Part shown: positions 22,655 through 34,450 of the stretch, in pieces
Position numbering within the stretch: the first letter of the stretch is position 1
How the letters are laid out: the number at the start of each line of letters is the position of its first letter
Assembly: GCA_030220185.1 (NCBI GenBank)
Contig: JASPKZ010007795.1
Coordinates: forward strand, 1,080,501-1,144,500
Source of the DNA: Diploptera punctata
Lineage: Eukaryota > Arthropoda > Insecta > Blattodea > Blaberidae
Reading direction: 5' to 3'
DNA length: 64,000 bases
Program-made: the position numbers and the translations under genes
Notes under the pieces: generated by a model
The model's database searches: none
Told to the model about the DNA's origin: nothing
The model's input: the letters and a program-made list of their open reading frames with translations, nothing else

Positions 22655-22860
22655 ATTGTTTATTTTTTATTATTTCACTCACCTCATACTTCATAACTTC
22701 TTGCAGACCTAGAGTTGTGAACGTGACACAGCATTGAGAATGTCACAAATGGTGTGATGAAACCTAGGTCTGCAAGAAGTTATGAAGTATGAGGTGAGTG
22801 AAATCATAAAAAATAAACAATACTAAAAAACCTCATAGTGTTATTTCCTATATACATAAC
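22655..22860. repeat. PLE-C terminal foldback, copy 1
   Basis: The arms 'tcactcacctcatacttcat' and 'atgaagtatgaggtgagtga' mirror each other from about 22655 to 22815. The tail 'aaaaaacctcatagtgttatttcc' follows. The central spacer holds a hammerhead-like motif. Sister copies are at 30292-30410 (minimal) and 43140-43440. Confidence 0.85.
22731..22773 (+). ncRNA. Hammerhead-like motif, PLE-C copy 1
   Basis: Core TTGAGAA (22734-22740) has two changes from CTGANGA. Stem II pairs TCACA with TGTGA. GAAA is at 22759-22762. Stem III is ACC/GGT, the cleavage base is C22770, and stem I is GCA/TGC. All three stems are kept although the core has drifted, so it is probably inactive. Confidence 0.5.
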
Positions 22861-23308
22861 TTAATCATATTAAGAAGCCAAAGCTGTTACTATGATTGAA
22901 ATAAGTAAATTAATGAACACAACTAAATTATCGTAATCAATTAAGTTTAATTTAATATTCAGTAAATTAATCAAATTTTACACCTCACCTCAGGATTAGT
23001 TTCAAGGAAATTATTTTCTCATTGTCAGTCTACTGGCATCTGACTACTGATTTGTATTAAATCTCATGATTTAATATGATGATGATATTTCATGTGCTAC
23101 ACATGCAGAAATTATTTTATGATTGCTTAGTTTCTTGTCTTCCGCTCGTGTAATTACATTTGAAATCAGGTACAGATGTATAATTTCTAATAGATGGCAC
23201 ATTTCGTGCCCATATTTTTTTTTTGTATTTATAATATTGGCATTTGTATTCATAATTTATCCTGTGACAATTAGATTGTCTTGCTTTGAAAACTTATTTG
23301 TTTTTTAT

Positions 23309-25450
23309 ATTTAAAAGATGTGAGAGTACATAGAAGCAGCGATATATACTCTGATCACTATCTCGTGATAAGTAAAATAAACATAATAGCTAATTGGCGG
23401 AAAAATAACATAAAGAACAAAAGAAACCAAGAAGAAGTATATAAAGTATATTTATTACAAGATCAAAGTATTAGACAACATTATGAAAGCAGAATGAATA
23501 AATATATATCAGAGATAGCGACGTCAGAAGATATAAATATTGAATGGGAAAATATATCAAATGTAATACATAAAACAGCAAATGAGATATTAGGAAAGAA
23601 AAATAGAATAAGAAGTAGGAAGGGCTTGAGAACTTGGAATGCGAATATACAAAATGCAGTGAATGAAAAACAAAAATCATATCATACATACGACTGAAAA
23701 CAGAAGAATCTTATGAAGAATATAAAATGAAAAGGAGAATTGCTAAAAGCATTATAAGAAAAGCCCATCAGGAGTCATGGGATAAATTTATAAGCTCAGT
23801 AGAACATGATATGTATGGAAGACAAGAAATAGGTTATAAATTAGTGAAACATCTAAATCAGACTGAGAAAGATTCTGCCAGATTGAATATAATCCCAGAA
23901 CAAGAATGGATCCAACATTATGAAAAACTTTGGAAAAAGGAGGAAATTGAAGGAAAAGAGAACAATGAGGAAGAAATAAAAGTGGAAAATATTGATGTAA
24001 TAGACATAAATGAATTAGAAATGGCTTTGAAAACCACTAAGAATAGGAAAGCAACAGGATTAGATAATATAAATATGGAGTTAATCAAATATAGTGGAAT
24101 ATTGTGTAAACTACGAATACTTCATCTAATTAATATATGTTGGCAGACCTATGGGATTCCAACCACTTGGAAAACAGCAATTGTGAAGAATATATTTAAA
24201 AGAGGAGACCGGAGAAATTGCGAGAATTACAGAGGGATTAACTTAATGAATACTGGCTACAAGATATATACGAAAATAATAAATAATAGATTGAGAAACA
24301 TAACAGAAGTAATAATAAGTGAAAATCAAAGTGGATTCAGAAAGGGAAGGTCATGTATAGACAATATCTTTACACTGAAACAACTCATAGAAAAGAGAAG
24401 AGAGCATAACTTAGAAACTCACATAGGATTTATAGATTTGTATAAGGCCTTAGATCGAGTAAACAGACAAAAATTATGGCAAATATTACGAATGAAAGGA
24501 TACCTGCTGTGCCTTGTTGAAACAATAAAGAAATTATATGAAGACAAATATAATTGTAGATACCGGATTCAAAAGAACAGATGCAATCAAAACAAATACT
24601 GGATTACGACAAGGATGTAGTTTATCACCCACTTTGTTTAATATATATATAGACGATATTTTAAATAAATGGAAAGTTTTAGTAAATCCAGGAATAAGAA
24701 TGGATAATAAAATGTGCATAAATAATCTTCTATTTGTTGACGATGTAATCATAATACAGAAAAATGAAGACTTACAGAAATCAATGCATGCATTAAATGA
24801 AATATGTAAATTATACGATCTTAAAGATTTCTGTAAGGAAAACGAAGACCATGGCTTTTAGAGGAAGAGATCCAGTGAGAACCAAAATTATTTTAGAAAA
24901 TCAAAGTATAGAACAGGTGTCTAGTTTCAAATATTTGGGCTGTGATGTTGGCTACAATGTGGAAAGAGATATTGACTCCAAAATAAATAAATTTCAGACG
25001 GTGTGTGGAACAATACAGAGAACATTCAAAAATAAAATTAGAAAAGAAACCAAGATAAAAATGTATAATGTTATGGCGGTTCCCACAATATTGTATGGAT
25101 GTGAAACTTGGGCTCCAGTGAAAAGACAGAAGGATAGAATACAGATGGCAGAGATGCGGTTCCTAAGACAAGTAAAAGGATGTACAAGACTTGATAGAAT
25201 AAGAAATGAGGATATAAGAGAAGAATTGAAAGTACAGCCTTTATTGGATAAAGTCACGAATTACAGACAGAAATGGATTGATCACATGGATGGAATGAGT
25301 AAGGAGAGATATCCATTGTTAGCCAGAAATTATCAAGCAAGAGGAAGGCGTGATGTTGGAAGACCTAGAAGACGTTGGGCTGATGCAATATGAAGTCGGA
25401 ACGGGCAATTGCCTAATCCCTGGAGTGATGATGATGATGATGATGATGAT
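23309..25450 (+). pseudogene. LINE-B, endonuclease end to 3' end, frameshifted
   Basis: It starts inside the last part of an APE-type endonuclease (SDIYSDHYLVISKIN at about 23335). The reverse transcriptase follows: KNRKATGLDNINMELIKYSG, NCENYRGINLMNTGYK, ENQSGFRKGRSCIDNI and IGFIDLYKALDRV. A frameshift near 24560 leads to TGLRQGCSLSPTLFN and the active site LLFVDDVIIIQ (FVDD). A second shift near 24800 leads to SSFKYLGCDVGYNVERDIDS, ILYGCETWAP and ARGRRDVGRPRRRWADAI. The four frames join in order, so one element broken by about three frame errors explains them. It ends in tgatgatgatg repeats at about 25420-25450. Confidence 0.9.
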
Positions 25451-25799
25451 ATTTATACATTTGTATAAATATATGATTTTCTTATAGATCGACTGATGAT
25501 GACATAATTTGTTTTCTTCGACAGTTAATTTATACTAGAAGTTGAATTCGTGTCTAGCAACCTCTCGGGACGGTCAAGTTCTAGCTAAGCCTTTGCTCAG
25601 GGCAGTCTAGTTGCATTCAAGTCTCCATACTGAGCGCAGGAAGTAAACAAACCTCAACATGAGATGGTCATTTTCAGTTACTATAAGGGAGTCAACAGTA
25701 CTGTCATGACTTAAGTCGACTAAGTTAATTGGTAGGAATGGTCGAGTGCAGCCTGAGTTCAGATATGACTATGATTTAAAATTTAAAATGAAATTCTTT

Positions 25800-26290
25800 C
25801 CACCTCACCTCATATCCTGGCTTCTAATTAGATCGGTTTCTTAACCTTAGTGGTTACATCTTCAGTAGTTACACATCCAATGTACTGTTGTCCTGGAGCA
25901 CTGCTTCTAACTCCATGTGTTGGTGAACCGATGAACTGCCCAATCAAATCAACTTCCTCAGGAATTTCAAAATTCATTTATTTTTCTTTCTTAGTTTTTT
26001 GAATGTGGATTTTTCCCCATACAGTTAACTCCTTAAGTTTTTCTATTTGTTTTGTTAAATTAGCCTTTCTTTCAATTTTATTTTTCTGACCAAGCATGAG
26101 CGGCTACTGCTGATTTTTCCAATTCCTTATTTTTTACCTTCCTAAGATGTTTCCTCACTCTGGTTTTCAAATTTCTTTTTGTTTTCCCTATGTTCATTTT
26201 ATCACAATCTCTGCATTTAATCTGGTAAATTCCTAATTTGTTTTCCTCTTCAATTTTGTCTTTTTGTTGGTTTTAATTATCCTATTGAGA
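25800..26290 (-). mobile_element. PLE-D 3' part, minus strand
   Basis: Read on the minus strand, a decayed GIY-YIG nuclease C-terminal region resembles KKTKRNLKTRVRKHLRKVKN and WEKIHIQKT. It is followed by the 3' end with tatgaggtgagg. Near 25850-25885 (minus) a hammerhead-like motif has core CTGAAGA, stem TAACC/GGTTA, GAAAC and GATC where GTC is expected. The same terminal sequence forms the foldback at 46565-46770. Confidence 0.75.
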
Positions 26291-26298
26291 ATATAGTC

Positions 26299-26332
<34 letters not shown>

Positions 26333-26334
<2 letters not shown>

Positions 26335-26870
26335 GGTGTAACTTAATTCCTATTTCAGAGTTTGAGGACGTATAGTGTAGACCAAGATGTTTGTGTTTAG
26401 CATAGAAACTCGTATCCGGAAACATACAATTTTCCCACTACATCACGCAAAATACCACAAGATAGTTCAACTCTCGTGCATTTTCAGTGCCAAAGACCTA
26501 TGCACGATCTCCCGACTTGACCCTGCTAGACTACTACCTGTGGGGTAACATGAAATCCCCGATTCACAAGACTTGTGGTATCCTAGGAAGATATACTGAT
26601 GCGGGTTATGGCTGTGGTAGATGTTGCAGGACCAAGGATTGGTGATTGTGTTTACCAGAACATTATACAAAGGTACCGTATCTATGTTGACATAGGTGGT
26701 CGTCGCATCAAGTCCTTCTTGTGGACCCAGACAACAAACAGTAGGCATCAGAGAGAACAACGTGTGTTGAGGTATTTTGCATGTAGCGGGAAAAAATATG
26801 TTTCTGGACATGAGTCCCCACTACATATCCTCAAAGTCTGTAATGGGAATTTAGTTACACCCTGTATATA
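26333..26870 (+). mobile_element. Tc1/mariner-like element, deleted
   Basis: Terminal inverted repeats agggtgtaacttaattcc and ggaatttagttacaccct mark the ends, next to TA-rich DNA. The internal frame near 26488-26570 reads TYARSPDLTLLDYYLWGNMK, the conserved block around the third catalytic acid of IS630/Tc1/mariner transposases. The first two catalytic residues and the DNA-binding region are absent. At about 540 bp it is a deletion derivative. Confidence 0.85.
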
Positions 26871-27054
26871 AGTGTATGTAATTTAATTACAAATAAAGCA
26901 TCAACATTTTGGAAACTTCTGATTATTGAGCCACCATACCTTCCATTCTGTATTTTTGAATTAATTGTCTCTTAGTTTGTCAGAACCCAACCTAATTGAT
27001 TACCAATTATATTAGACATTTAATTCCTTAATAGTGAGTGGTGAACTTATTTTT

Positions 27055-27165
27055 ATCGACTCACCCCATATGATTTCAAATTTCTTTGATACCGAAGGTT
27101 TCAGACAATATGTCCTTCTTCACCCATGGCTTCCTCATGCTGGCACCCAAAACTATATACCCCTA
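27055..27165 (-). mobile_element. PLE-B 3' end fragment
   Basis: The reverse complement matches 19555-19640. It has a hammerhead-like site (GTGAAGA core, AGGACA/TGTCT stem, GAAAC) followed by a 'atatggggtgagtcg' end motif. Tail-like 'acctcgtagtgccacttccc' is at 27210. Confidence 0.65.
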
Positions 27166-27738
27166 TAAAAATCCTGTCACATCACAAGTTTCTACTCTAG
27201 TGATATTTACCTCGTAGTGCCACTTCCCATGAGTTTTTATTTTAGTAACTATTGTTTTCAAGTCTGTTTCAGTCCTCCTCTTCCTCTATTTGCTTGAGGA
27301 TTCTGATTTACTGTAACTTTTCAACTGTGCAATGTGTATACTGTTCAATTTCATTTTCTTTTCTGATTTATATTTTAGTCTGCATGAGGTTTGAACATTT
27401 TAAGGCTCCTGCTTTAGCATAGGACTATGGGTTATATCCTATTCAAGTCACCAGAGAGGAAATAATTTTTATCATTGAATTTCTGACCCCTTGCTTCATG
27501 AGGAATTTGCTAGAAACAATAAGTAGCAGTTGAAAGCAAAATGCTAATCACATGTCACCCCTATACTGGCCGAGTGTAATTACCTCTGTAATTACAAGTA
27601 ATACATGTTGATATGATGCCAGCAGCTGACTTGTTAAATCAAGGGCTTTCTAGGTCTGTCTCGCCATGGAGTGATGTATACTTCAATTTATTTTTTTGGG
27701 TGTTAATATTATTCGTTTTTAAACACCTTAATGATGGA

Positions 27739-27836
27739 CAAATTATATTTGAAAAGAAAAAATATACGCCTAGACTGGGGTTTGAACCCGTTCAAACCCC
27801 AGTCTAGGCGTATATTTTTCTTTTCAAATATAATTT
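27739..27836. repeat. Palindrome of tRNA-like half units
   Basis: Two T-arm halves (ggtttgaaccc and gggttcaaacc types, each with 'cagtctaggcg' and a flanking ttttctttt run) meet head to head near 27788. It is a foldback of the tRNA-like family truncated in the T loop. Confidence 0.75.
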
Positions 27837-27959
27837 TTTTTTTGGGTGCTTCTTTTTTACATAGATCTAATTCTATTTGAAATTCTTGGACATTCAATTT
27901 TCAGGATTTTCTTTGCCATCTATCCCAAAATACAGATAGACTTTGACAGTCTATATTCT

Positions 27960-28110
27960 TATTCAATTAATATTAAGAAGCTTACTATGTTAGAAATAAG
28001 TAAATTAATGTACACAACTAAACTATTGTAATTAATGGTAAAGGGGAAAATTTCTGCTTGAACCAGCAAATGAACCTTGAACCTTCAACTTTTTAGCCTC
28101 TAGTTTTGTT
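27960..28110 (-). repeat. tRNA-like unit (family V) fragment
   Basis: It repeats the flank 'aataagtaaattaatgtac' and 'ttgtaattaatggtaaag' seen at 22345-22430, followed by a degenerate minus-strand T-arm (gaaccttgaaccttc). Confidence 0.45.
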
Positions 28111-28656
28111 AATATAGTCTTTTTTTAAATTTCTGACTGATTTTTAAATGAAGTATCATAACTTAAAAAGAAATTGGCAGATGTAATAATAAATGATAAC
28201 TTAACAAATCTGCAGTGGTTAGAAGGAATCAACTGTATTTTGAATAATAATAATGATTTATTTAAATTGAGAGCAAAACTCAAAACACTTAAGAATTTTC
28301 ATTTTGTAGCTCTGTTTATGTGCAGCATAAAATTATTGATATTGTCTGTATAATATTTAAATAACATATTATTTTACTGTAAGAGGTAGAAACTTTGACT
28401 CTGGGACCCTACATTCTAATCACATACTATCTGGTTGATGCAAGGTCTGCCCCAGGGTCTGTCGCACCATGAAGAGTGTAAATTCACAGTAAAGTATAAA
28501 GATTGTAGATAAATTATACCTCATGTCTCCATGCTTCTAAATTAATGAAAATTACAAATTGTGTCAAGGAAAAAAGAAAAAATCCCTAAGTTTATTATTA
28601 TCTTGAGGATTAAAAATGTACAGGAAAAAAAAAATTCAGTCCTATGGTATACATAG

Positions 28657-28791
<135 letters not shown>

Positions 28792-28887
28792 TGCAGTCGT
28801 GCATTTGCATACATATTCACATACAAACATTTATGAACATAAATTATGTGGTAAAGTTTTGTTAAACCTAAAAGAGGATGAGGTTAA

Positions 28888-29454
28888 GGGTCAAATGTTT
28901 GAATGCATTAGACAGTAAAAGGCGTTCTCTGCTGATAAAGTTTTATTCAAACACATTTTTCTTACTCAGAAATCTATTCACGCGGTAATAATTGTAAAGC
29001 TACCTGACAAGGTACCTTAAGATCGTAGCTCAAGATATAAACTTATGTGAAAATCCCAAAGGGAACCGATGGTAACCGATGTAGTTTGAAACTTATCCAA
29101 GATGTCGGACCTTGAAGACTTCGATCATGTTTTCGGTATACGCGGAGAAGAGGAATTTGATAGAGTCTACCAAAGAATTCAACTGGAAGAATAGGAGAAT
29201 CGGCGTAATATTGCGCGTCGCAGACGTGTTTGTATACGGTATTATTTGCAGGATGCAAGCATAAATGCATTCCTCTATAGCAGACAAAAATAACGGAAGT
29301 GGTTTTATCGCTGAGAATTCTGGGTAATTCGTTGCCAATATTACGAAAACGTCAACATTCATGCATGACCGGTTAAGGCGGCCGTTAATTCGATCTCAGC
29401 TCACCAGTGATTGGAAGTAATTTGAGTAGAGACTAATGTATTTGCATACGACCA
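28888..29454 (+). mobile_element. Harbinger-like element copy 1
   Basis: Ends gggtcaaatg and catacgacca are imperfect inverted repeats, flanked by TAA on both sides (28885-28887 and 29455-29457). An ORF starting MSDLEDFDHVFGIRGEEEFD at 29102 has an in-frame stop after LEE (about 29191). Otherwise it matches the 63-residue product of the copies at 56371 and 62034. The TAA duplication fits PIF/Harbinger elements, whose TSD is TWA. The rest of a transposase is missing. Confidence 0.8.
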
Positions 29455-29457
29455 TAA

Positions 29458-30291
29458 ATGATGTTAAATTTGTTGGTTGGATTTTTTTTTATTTTCAATT
29501 TTTGTTGATGCATACTTATGTGTGTAAAAAATACACATAAGTTGGTTGGTATCTAATGTCGAGCACTTGATAATGAAATCATTCGCTCTCTTGCACTCCA
29601 ATATTTAGCAGAAAGGCTGGTCTCTTCTACAAAAGCTGGACAACGGAGGAGGTGGTTTCTTTCCATATCTTTATTTAAATTTTATAAATTAGGTGGAGAA
29701 AATGTTTTTATATCTCATCTCAAAGGATGCATGTTTTCACGATACAGGTTTGAAAGGTGAAATTACCTTTTGTGCTAACTACAAAAGGGCTCTAGGTTGG
29801 TTAATTAATCAAATAAAAAATAGGATTTTATAATAAAATATCTTGGGATTCATATTATAATAAGTTTGGTTTTCATAACTAACCAGGATATTTACAAGTA
29901 TGTCAATATACTATTATGAGAGAGCTATGGAAAACATATTTTTAATTCAGTAAACAATTTCATCAACAATTAGACTTTCTATGAAAGCCCCAGAACAAAT
30001 GAAGGACAGTGAAAGTGGGTTTTCTCACTATAGGAAGGTTCCAGAACATGAAACCCAGTCTAGAGAAAGTTGGGGGTTTTCACCTTTTTAGAAAATATGG
30101 AAGTATGCAATTTCAAATATATACTAGGCATTTTAGGCAATTATTCAATCTGAAGGCAGAGACAGAAGTATTTACTACAGCTTCCTTTGGACTATGAATA
30201 CTTCCCTCTTCATGTGTGAGTAATAATTACTATTTCCAATCACTATGGTGGATAATAATCAACTTAGTTTCAAATATCTAAAGTTTAAGAT
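29458..30291. other. No gene recognised
   Basis: AT-rich DNA. A small palindrome 'acttatgtgt'/'acacataagt' lies near 29515-29545. I see no coding sequence with family support. Confidence 0.3.
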
Positions 30292-30410
30292 AATAATATT
30301 GTTTATTTTTTATTATTTCACTCACCTCATATGAGTATGAGGTGAGTGAAATAATAGAAAATAAACAATATTAAAAAACCTCATAGTGTTATTTCCTATC
30401 TACATAACTT
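30292..30410. repeat. PLE-C foldback, minimal form
   Basis: The arms 'attatttcactcacctcata' and 'tatgaggtgagtgaaataat' meet almost directly, with no ribozyme-like centre. The tail 'aaaaaacctcatagtgttatttcc' is kept. It is an internally deleted version of the copies at 22655 and 43140. Confidence 0.85.
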
Positions 30411-30420
30411 AATTTAAGAT

Positions 30421-30766
30421 TCCGATTGAGGGTCTTTCCACTTTTCAGCGGTTGCCCTTTTACCAGCCGGCTGCTGGCCCTTCACATCCACATGTGTCAA
30501 TCACAGAGGTAGATGATCAACAGCCAGTGTAGGGGTGACATGTGGTTAGCATGTCGAGTCCCCCAGCCGTTATAGCTGGTTCCTCAACCTGGAGCCGCTA
30601 CTTATTGTAGCTACCCAATTGCCTCACGATGCTGGGTGGGCACCGGTCCCATACTGGCCGAAATACCATGAGAAAATTTCTTCCCCCATGGAGACTCGAA
30701 CCAGCGCAAGTCCCGTAGCTCTGCGCCAAGGCTTCCTACCTTAACCGCTCGGCTACGGCGCGGGAC
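30421..30766 (-). mobile_element. SINE S1, full length, 10-bp TSD
   Basis: Minus-strand, 346 bp, bounded by aatttaagat (30411-30420 and 30767-30776). The head at the right end reads, on its own strand, gtcccgcgccgtagccgagc, ggttaaggtagg and a B-box ggttcgagtct. The size suggests a tRNA with a long variable arm (Leu or Ser type). It inserted beside the PLE-C tail. Confidence 0.92.
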
Positions 30767-30844
30767 AATTTAAGATAATAACTTGAAATAATAGATCATA
30801 ATTTGATTAGATGGTAATATAAAATAGAAAATGTTGTTTTCTAA

Positions 30845-31110
30845 TGGCGAGATTTGACGCTTAAGTCATTTTCTCTCTGGCTTCCCAGTACAAGCGAACA
30901 AGGTCCTTAGAGTGTTGTGCAGTTGGATTTAAAGCTGGACAGACTAGAAGGTGGTGTTTGTCCATGATCAGGTCCAGGTCTTTGCATATGACACATCTGT
31001 CGGATTGGAAAACGTGTATTCTGTGGAGATGGTGAGCCAGGCAGTCGTGTCCTGACATCAGTCTGAATTATGCTACTGCTTCCTTATTTCTGTGTATAGC
31101 TCAGGACAAA
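30845..31110 (-). pseudogene. LINE-D C-terminal zinc-finger tail
   Basis: The minus-strand frame has MSGHDCLAHHLHRIHVFQSD then RCVICKDLDLIMDKHHLLVC, a C-x2-C ... H-H-x3-C cluster, and ends EAREKMT. A near-identical plus-strand copy is at 58105-58440. The G-H-D-C-L..H-L-H-R-I pattern is typical of the C-terminus behind RNase H in some LINEs. Confidence 0.8.
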
Positions 31111-31162
31111 GTTGTTCGCCTCCACACGGTGTCCCCTGGGAGCAGATTTTGATATTTTGCTG

Positions 31163-31301
31163 CAAAATGAACAACAATTATAGGTGCAAGAAGCACCAGT
31201 ACAAAACAAAAACTGCTCTTATTAGAACAAAAGAAAGAACTACACTCAACATCCTCCAGTGGAATGCAGGAGGATTATCTACTGCTAAAGTAACAAAATA
31301 G
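31163..31301 (+). pseudogene. LINE endonuclease N-terminus, opposite strand
   Basis: The frame has TKERTTLNILQWNAGGLSTA, the opening of an APE-type LINE endonuclease (LxILQWNxxGL), and then stops (31299). It faces away from the LINE-D tail directly to its left. A single insertion with an inverted 5' part (twin priming) or two fragments side by side would both explain this. Confidence 0.7.
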
Positions 31302-33161
31302 AAAATGTCCATTCTGTAATTTATAACTTATAAAATAGCAATATAAAAAGACCTTAGGTTGAAATAAAGAAGTGAAATTAAACAAACAACTTAACATCTT
31401 AATCATTTCATAAGTAAAACATTTAGACAAACTACAGTTGAATAAATAAGCTCTCTCGTGATAATAGTAAGGAATGATTCAAATTTGGCGTGCTCAAATA
31501 TGGCGTTTGCATAGCATCTCAACCCAAGTTATGAACGGTATTGTTTAGTTAAAGTAGAATATACCTCGTAGTGAGAATTCCTAAAATAAGTAAGTAGGTA
31601 TTGTTTAGGTTAATTCTACTGATTGTTTGTTATTGGATATGGTTTATGTGATATTGTTAATTTTGATTTATAGTGCTTTCCTATATTCTATGATCATTTA
31701 GAGGTTTGCAGAGTTCAGATGTTTTCATCATATCCAACGATAGAATCATTTCAGTCAGCGGACGTCCCATTAGTCTTTAAATATAGAACTCTCACTTTCC
31801 ACAACCAATAGCCTGTCTAAAACTGCTCGAGAAAAGTCAATGAAATATAATTGAATGAGTTTTTATCACATCTTAGAATAATGGCCCTTTTGTGACGCTA
31901 CCCTATAACCTATAACAACCCAGGTTATAACACTGGTGGCAACGGTGGATCTCGAAAATATAATATATTTCCGAAAAAGAAACAAACCCTTAGCATCAAA
32001 ATTAATTTCTCTAAATTAAAAATCCCGAAAATTACATCACATTTGTATCAATTACCAATTAAATATTCTATATTTTGTTTTGTTTATCTAGTTAAACAGG
32101 TGATTGACAGCTAATTACATGTGAGAGGTCAGGAATTTGACTGTGAGTTATTAAGTTATTTTAAATAAGGAATTTTATATATATATTGAGCAATCAGATT
32201 GGTAAAAGAAAATATCTTAAGTATTAAAAGGAAATAACAGAATTTTTGGACATTTACTGAAAGACAATTTATTCACAGGAATAGTTATTTTAATTAGGGG
32301 TTATCATTTGTGTTTTGAAAATAGTTTATTTAATTTGAGGTATTTACAGGAAAGTTTTATTTTGTGTTTATTTAAGTGAAGGGAAATATTTTATTTTGGA
32401 AATAACATATTTTGTGTTGTGTTAATTTAACACAATATCTCATATTTTAATTGGAAATATCAATAATTTTTGTTGAGTTTATTAAAGGCAATGTACTGAA
32501 TGATAAAAATTTTAACTCAGGGAAAGTATAACATTTGATGGAATCCTTTGGCAAACGAATCATTTCTGCACATCCCACAGTTACAAATAATGTAGCAGGC
32601 CCTCAAGGGATTGTATGTAGCATTACACATCAGATATGCATCACTCCTCGAATTAGACTGGCAAATTCTGAATTCAGTCATATTGTTTCGATTTAAATAA
32701 ATTACAGATGTACAACAAGAATAAGTTGCACCAGGGGACTCAGATTCAATAATGGGAAGGCTATATGAATGGACAAAATGGCAGCTAGCAGTGGATGTTA
32801 AAAATGTTGAGGCGATGTAACATTAATAAAAAAATATATATAGCAGGCAAAACTACACAAGTTATAATAAATCACCATTTATATACCAATCAAATACTCA
32901 AACTTCTAAATTCTGCAATAAAATGACGTAAATAAATTAAATTCAGGGTAAAGAAATCAACCAAGAAAAAAAAAAACAGATAAATAAATAAATCAGGAAC
33001 TTAGAAATGTATTGTTTTTCGGACCCCCATGAAGATAAAGCACTAAAAATTAACTCTGATCTAACCTTAATCATGATACACAGGAAACAGAATAATAATG
33101 GGTTATTTAAGCTTACACTTAAGTAGAGAGAATAATTCATATTTAAAGAGAAAAATTATAC

Positions 33162-33234
33162 GCTCAGACCGGGACTTGAACCCGGGACCCTTGGTTTTCT
33201 AGTCCAAGTGCTCTACCATTTGAGCTACCTGAGC
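33162..33234 (-). tRNA. tRNA-like gene, array 1 unit 1
   Basis: 73 nt. The acceptor stem GCTCAGG/TCTGAGC pairs at all seven positions (one G-T). D arm is GCTC/GAGC, T stem CCGGG/CCCGG. A-box TAGCTCAAATGGTAGAGC and B-box GGGTTCAAATCC are intact (T-arm base varies in this unit). The anticodon stem CTTGG/CCAAG closes a 9-nt loop ACTAGAAAA instead of 7, so a normal decoding role is doubtful. Downstream T-run on its strand: aatttttctc. Confidence 0.6.
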
Positions 33235-33465
33235 AAGTACCGATCTAAACGCAAATCTTTCTCTATATACATTGTAATTCCCGCCCACCAAATGCTTTGA
33301 AGCCTTTGCTTCTATCTTTGCAAATGGCGGCTCCTATATTAGGAAGACATATTTGGGAATTATACATTACATTATAAATGCCAGTACGGCTATTTTCGAT
33401 GTTTTTATTATTAATTTCATACATCTCAATGATGGATAAATCATATTTGAAGAGAAAAATTATAC

Positions 33466-33538
33466 GCTCAGACCGGGATTTGAACCCGGGTCCCTTGGTT
33501 TTCTAGTCCAAGTGCTCTACCATTTGAGCTACCTGAGC
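33466..33538 (-). tRNA. tRNA-like gene, array 1 unit 2
   Basis: Same cloverleaf as unit 1, with gggtccc in place of gggaccc at the variable region. The 9-nt anticodon loop is kept. Confidence 0.6.
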
Positions 33539-33769
33539 AAGTACCGATCTAAACGCAAATCTTTCTCTATATACATTGTAATTCCCGCCCACCAAATGCT
33601 TTGAAGCCTTTGCTTCTATCTTTGCAAATGGCGGCTCCTATATTAGGAAGACATATTTGGGAATTATACATTACATTATAAATGCCAGTACGGCTATTTT
33701 CGATGTTTTTATTATTAATTTCATACATCTCAATGATGGATAAATCATATTTGAAGAGAAAAATTATAC

Positions 33770-33842
33770 GCTCAGACCGGGATTTGAACCCGGGACCCTT
33801 GGTTTTCTAGTCCAAGTGCTCTACCATTTGAGCTACCTGAGC
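33770..33842 (-). tRNA. tRNA-like gene, array 1 unit 3
   Basis: Same 73-nt fold as the other units, including the perfectly paired acceptor and the 9-nt loop. Confidence 0.6.
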
Positions 33843-34073
33843 AAGTACCGATCTAAACGCAAATCTTTCTCTATATACATTGTAATTCCCGCCCACCAAA
33901 TGCTTTGAAGCCTTTGCTTCTATCTTTGCAAATGGCGGCTCCTATATTAGGAAGACATATTTGGGAATTATACATTACATTATAAATGCCAGTACGGCTT
34001 TTTTCGATGTTTTTATTATTAATTTCATACATCTCAATGATGGATAAATCATATTTGAAGAGAAAAATTATAC

Positions 34074-34146
34074 GCTCAGACCGGGATTTGAACCCGGGAC
34101 CCTTGGTTTTCTAGTCCAAGTGCTCTACCATTTGAGCTACCTGAGC
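34074..34146 (-). tRNA. tRNA-like gene, array 1 unit 4
   Basis: Same fold. Its upstream spacer carries 'tatacgttg' and 'cccgcccgcc', variants shared only with unit 5, so these two are the closest pair. Confidence 0.6.
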
Positions 34147-34377
34147 AAGTACCGATCTAAACGCAAATCTTTCTCTATATACGTTGTAATTCCCGCCCGC
34201 CAAATGCTTTGAAGCCTTTGCTTCTATCTTTGCAAATGGCGGCTCCTATATTAAGAAGACATATTTGGGAATTATACATTACATTATAAATGCCAGTACG
34301 GCTTTTTTCGATGTTTTTATTATTAATTTCATACATCTCAATGATGGATAAATCATATTTGAAGAGAAAAATTATAC

Positions 34378-34450
34378 GCTCAGACCGGGATTTGAACCCG
34401 GGACCCTTGGTTTTCTAGTCCAAGTGCTCTACCATTTGAGCTACCTGAGC
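34378..34450 (-). tRNA. tRNA-like gene, array 1 unit 5
   Basis: Same fold as unit 4. It lies nearest to the inverted partial unit that closes the array. Confidence 0.6.
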
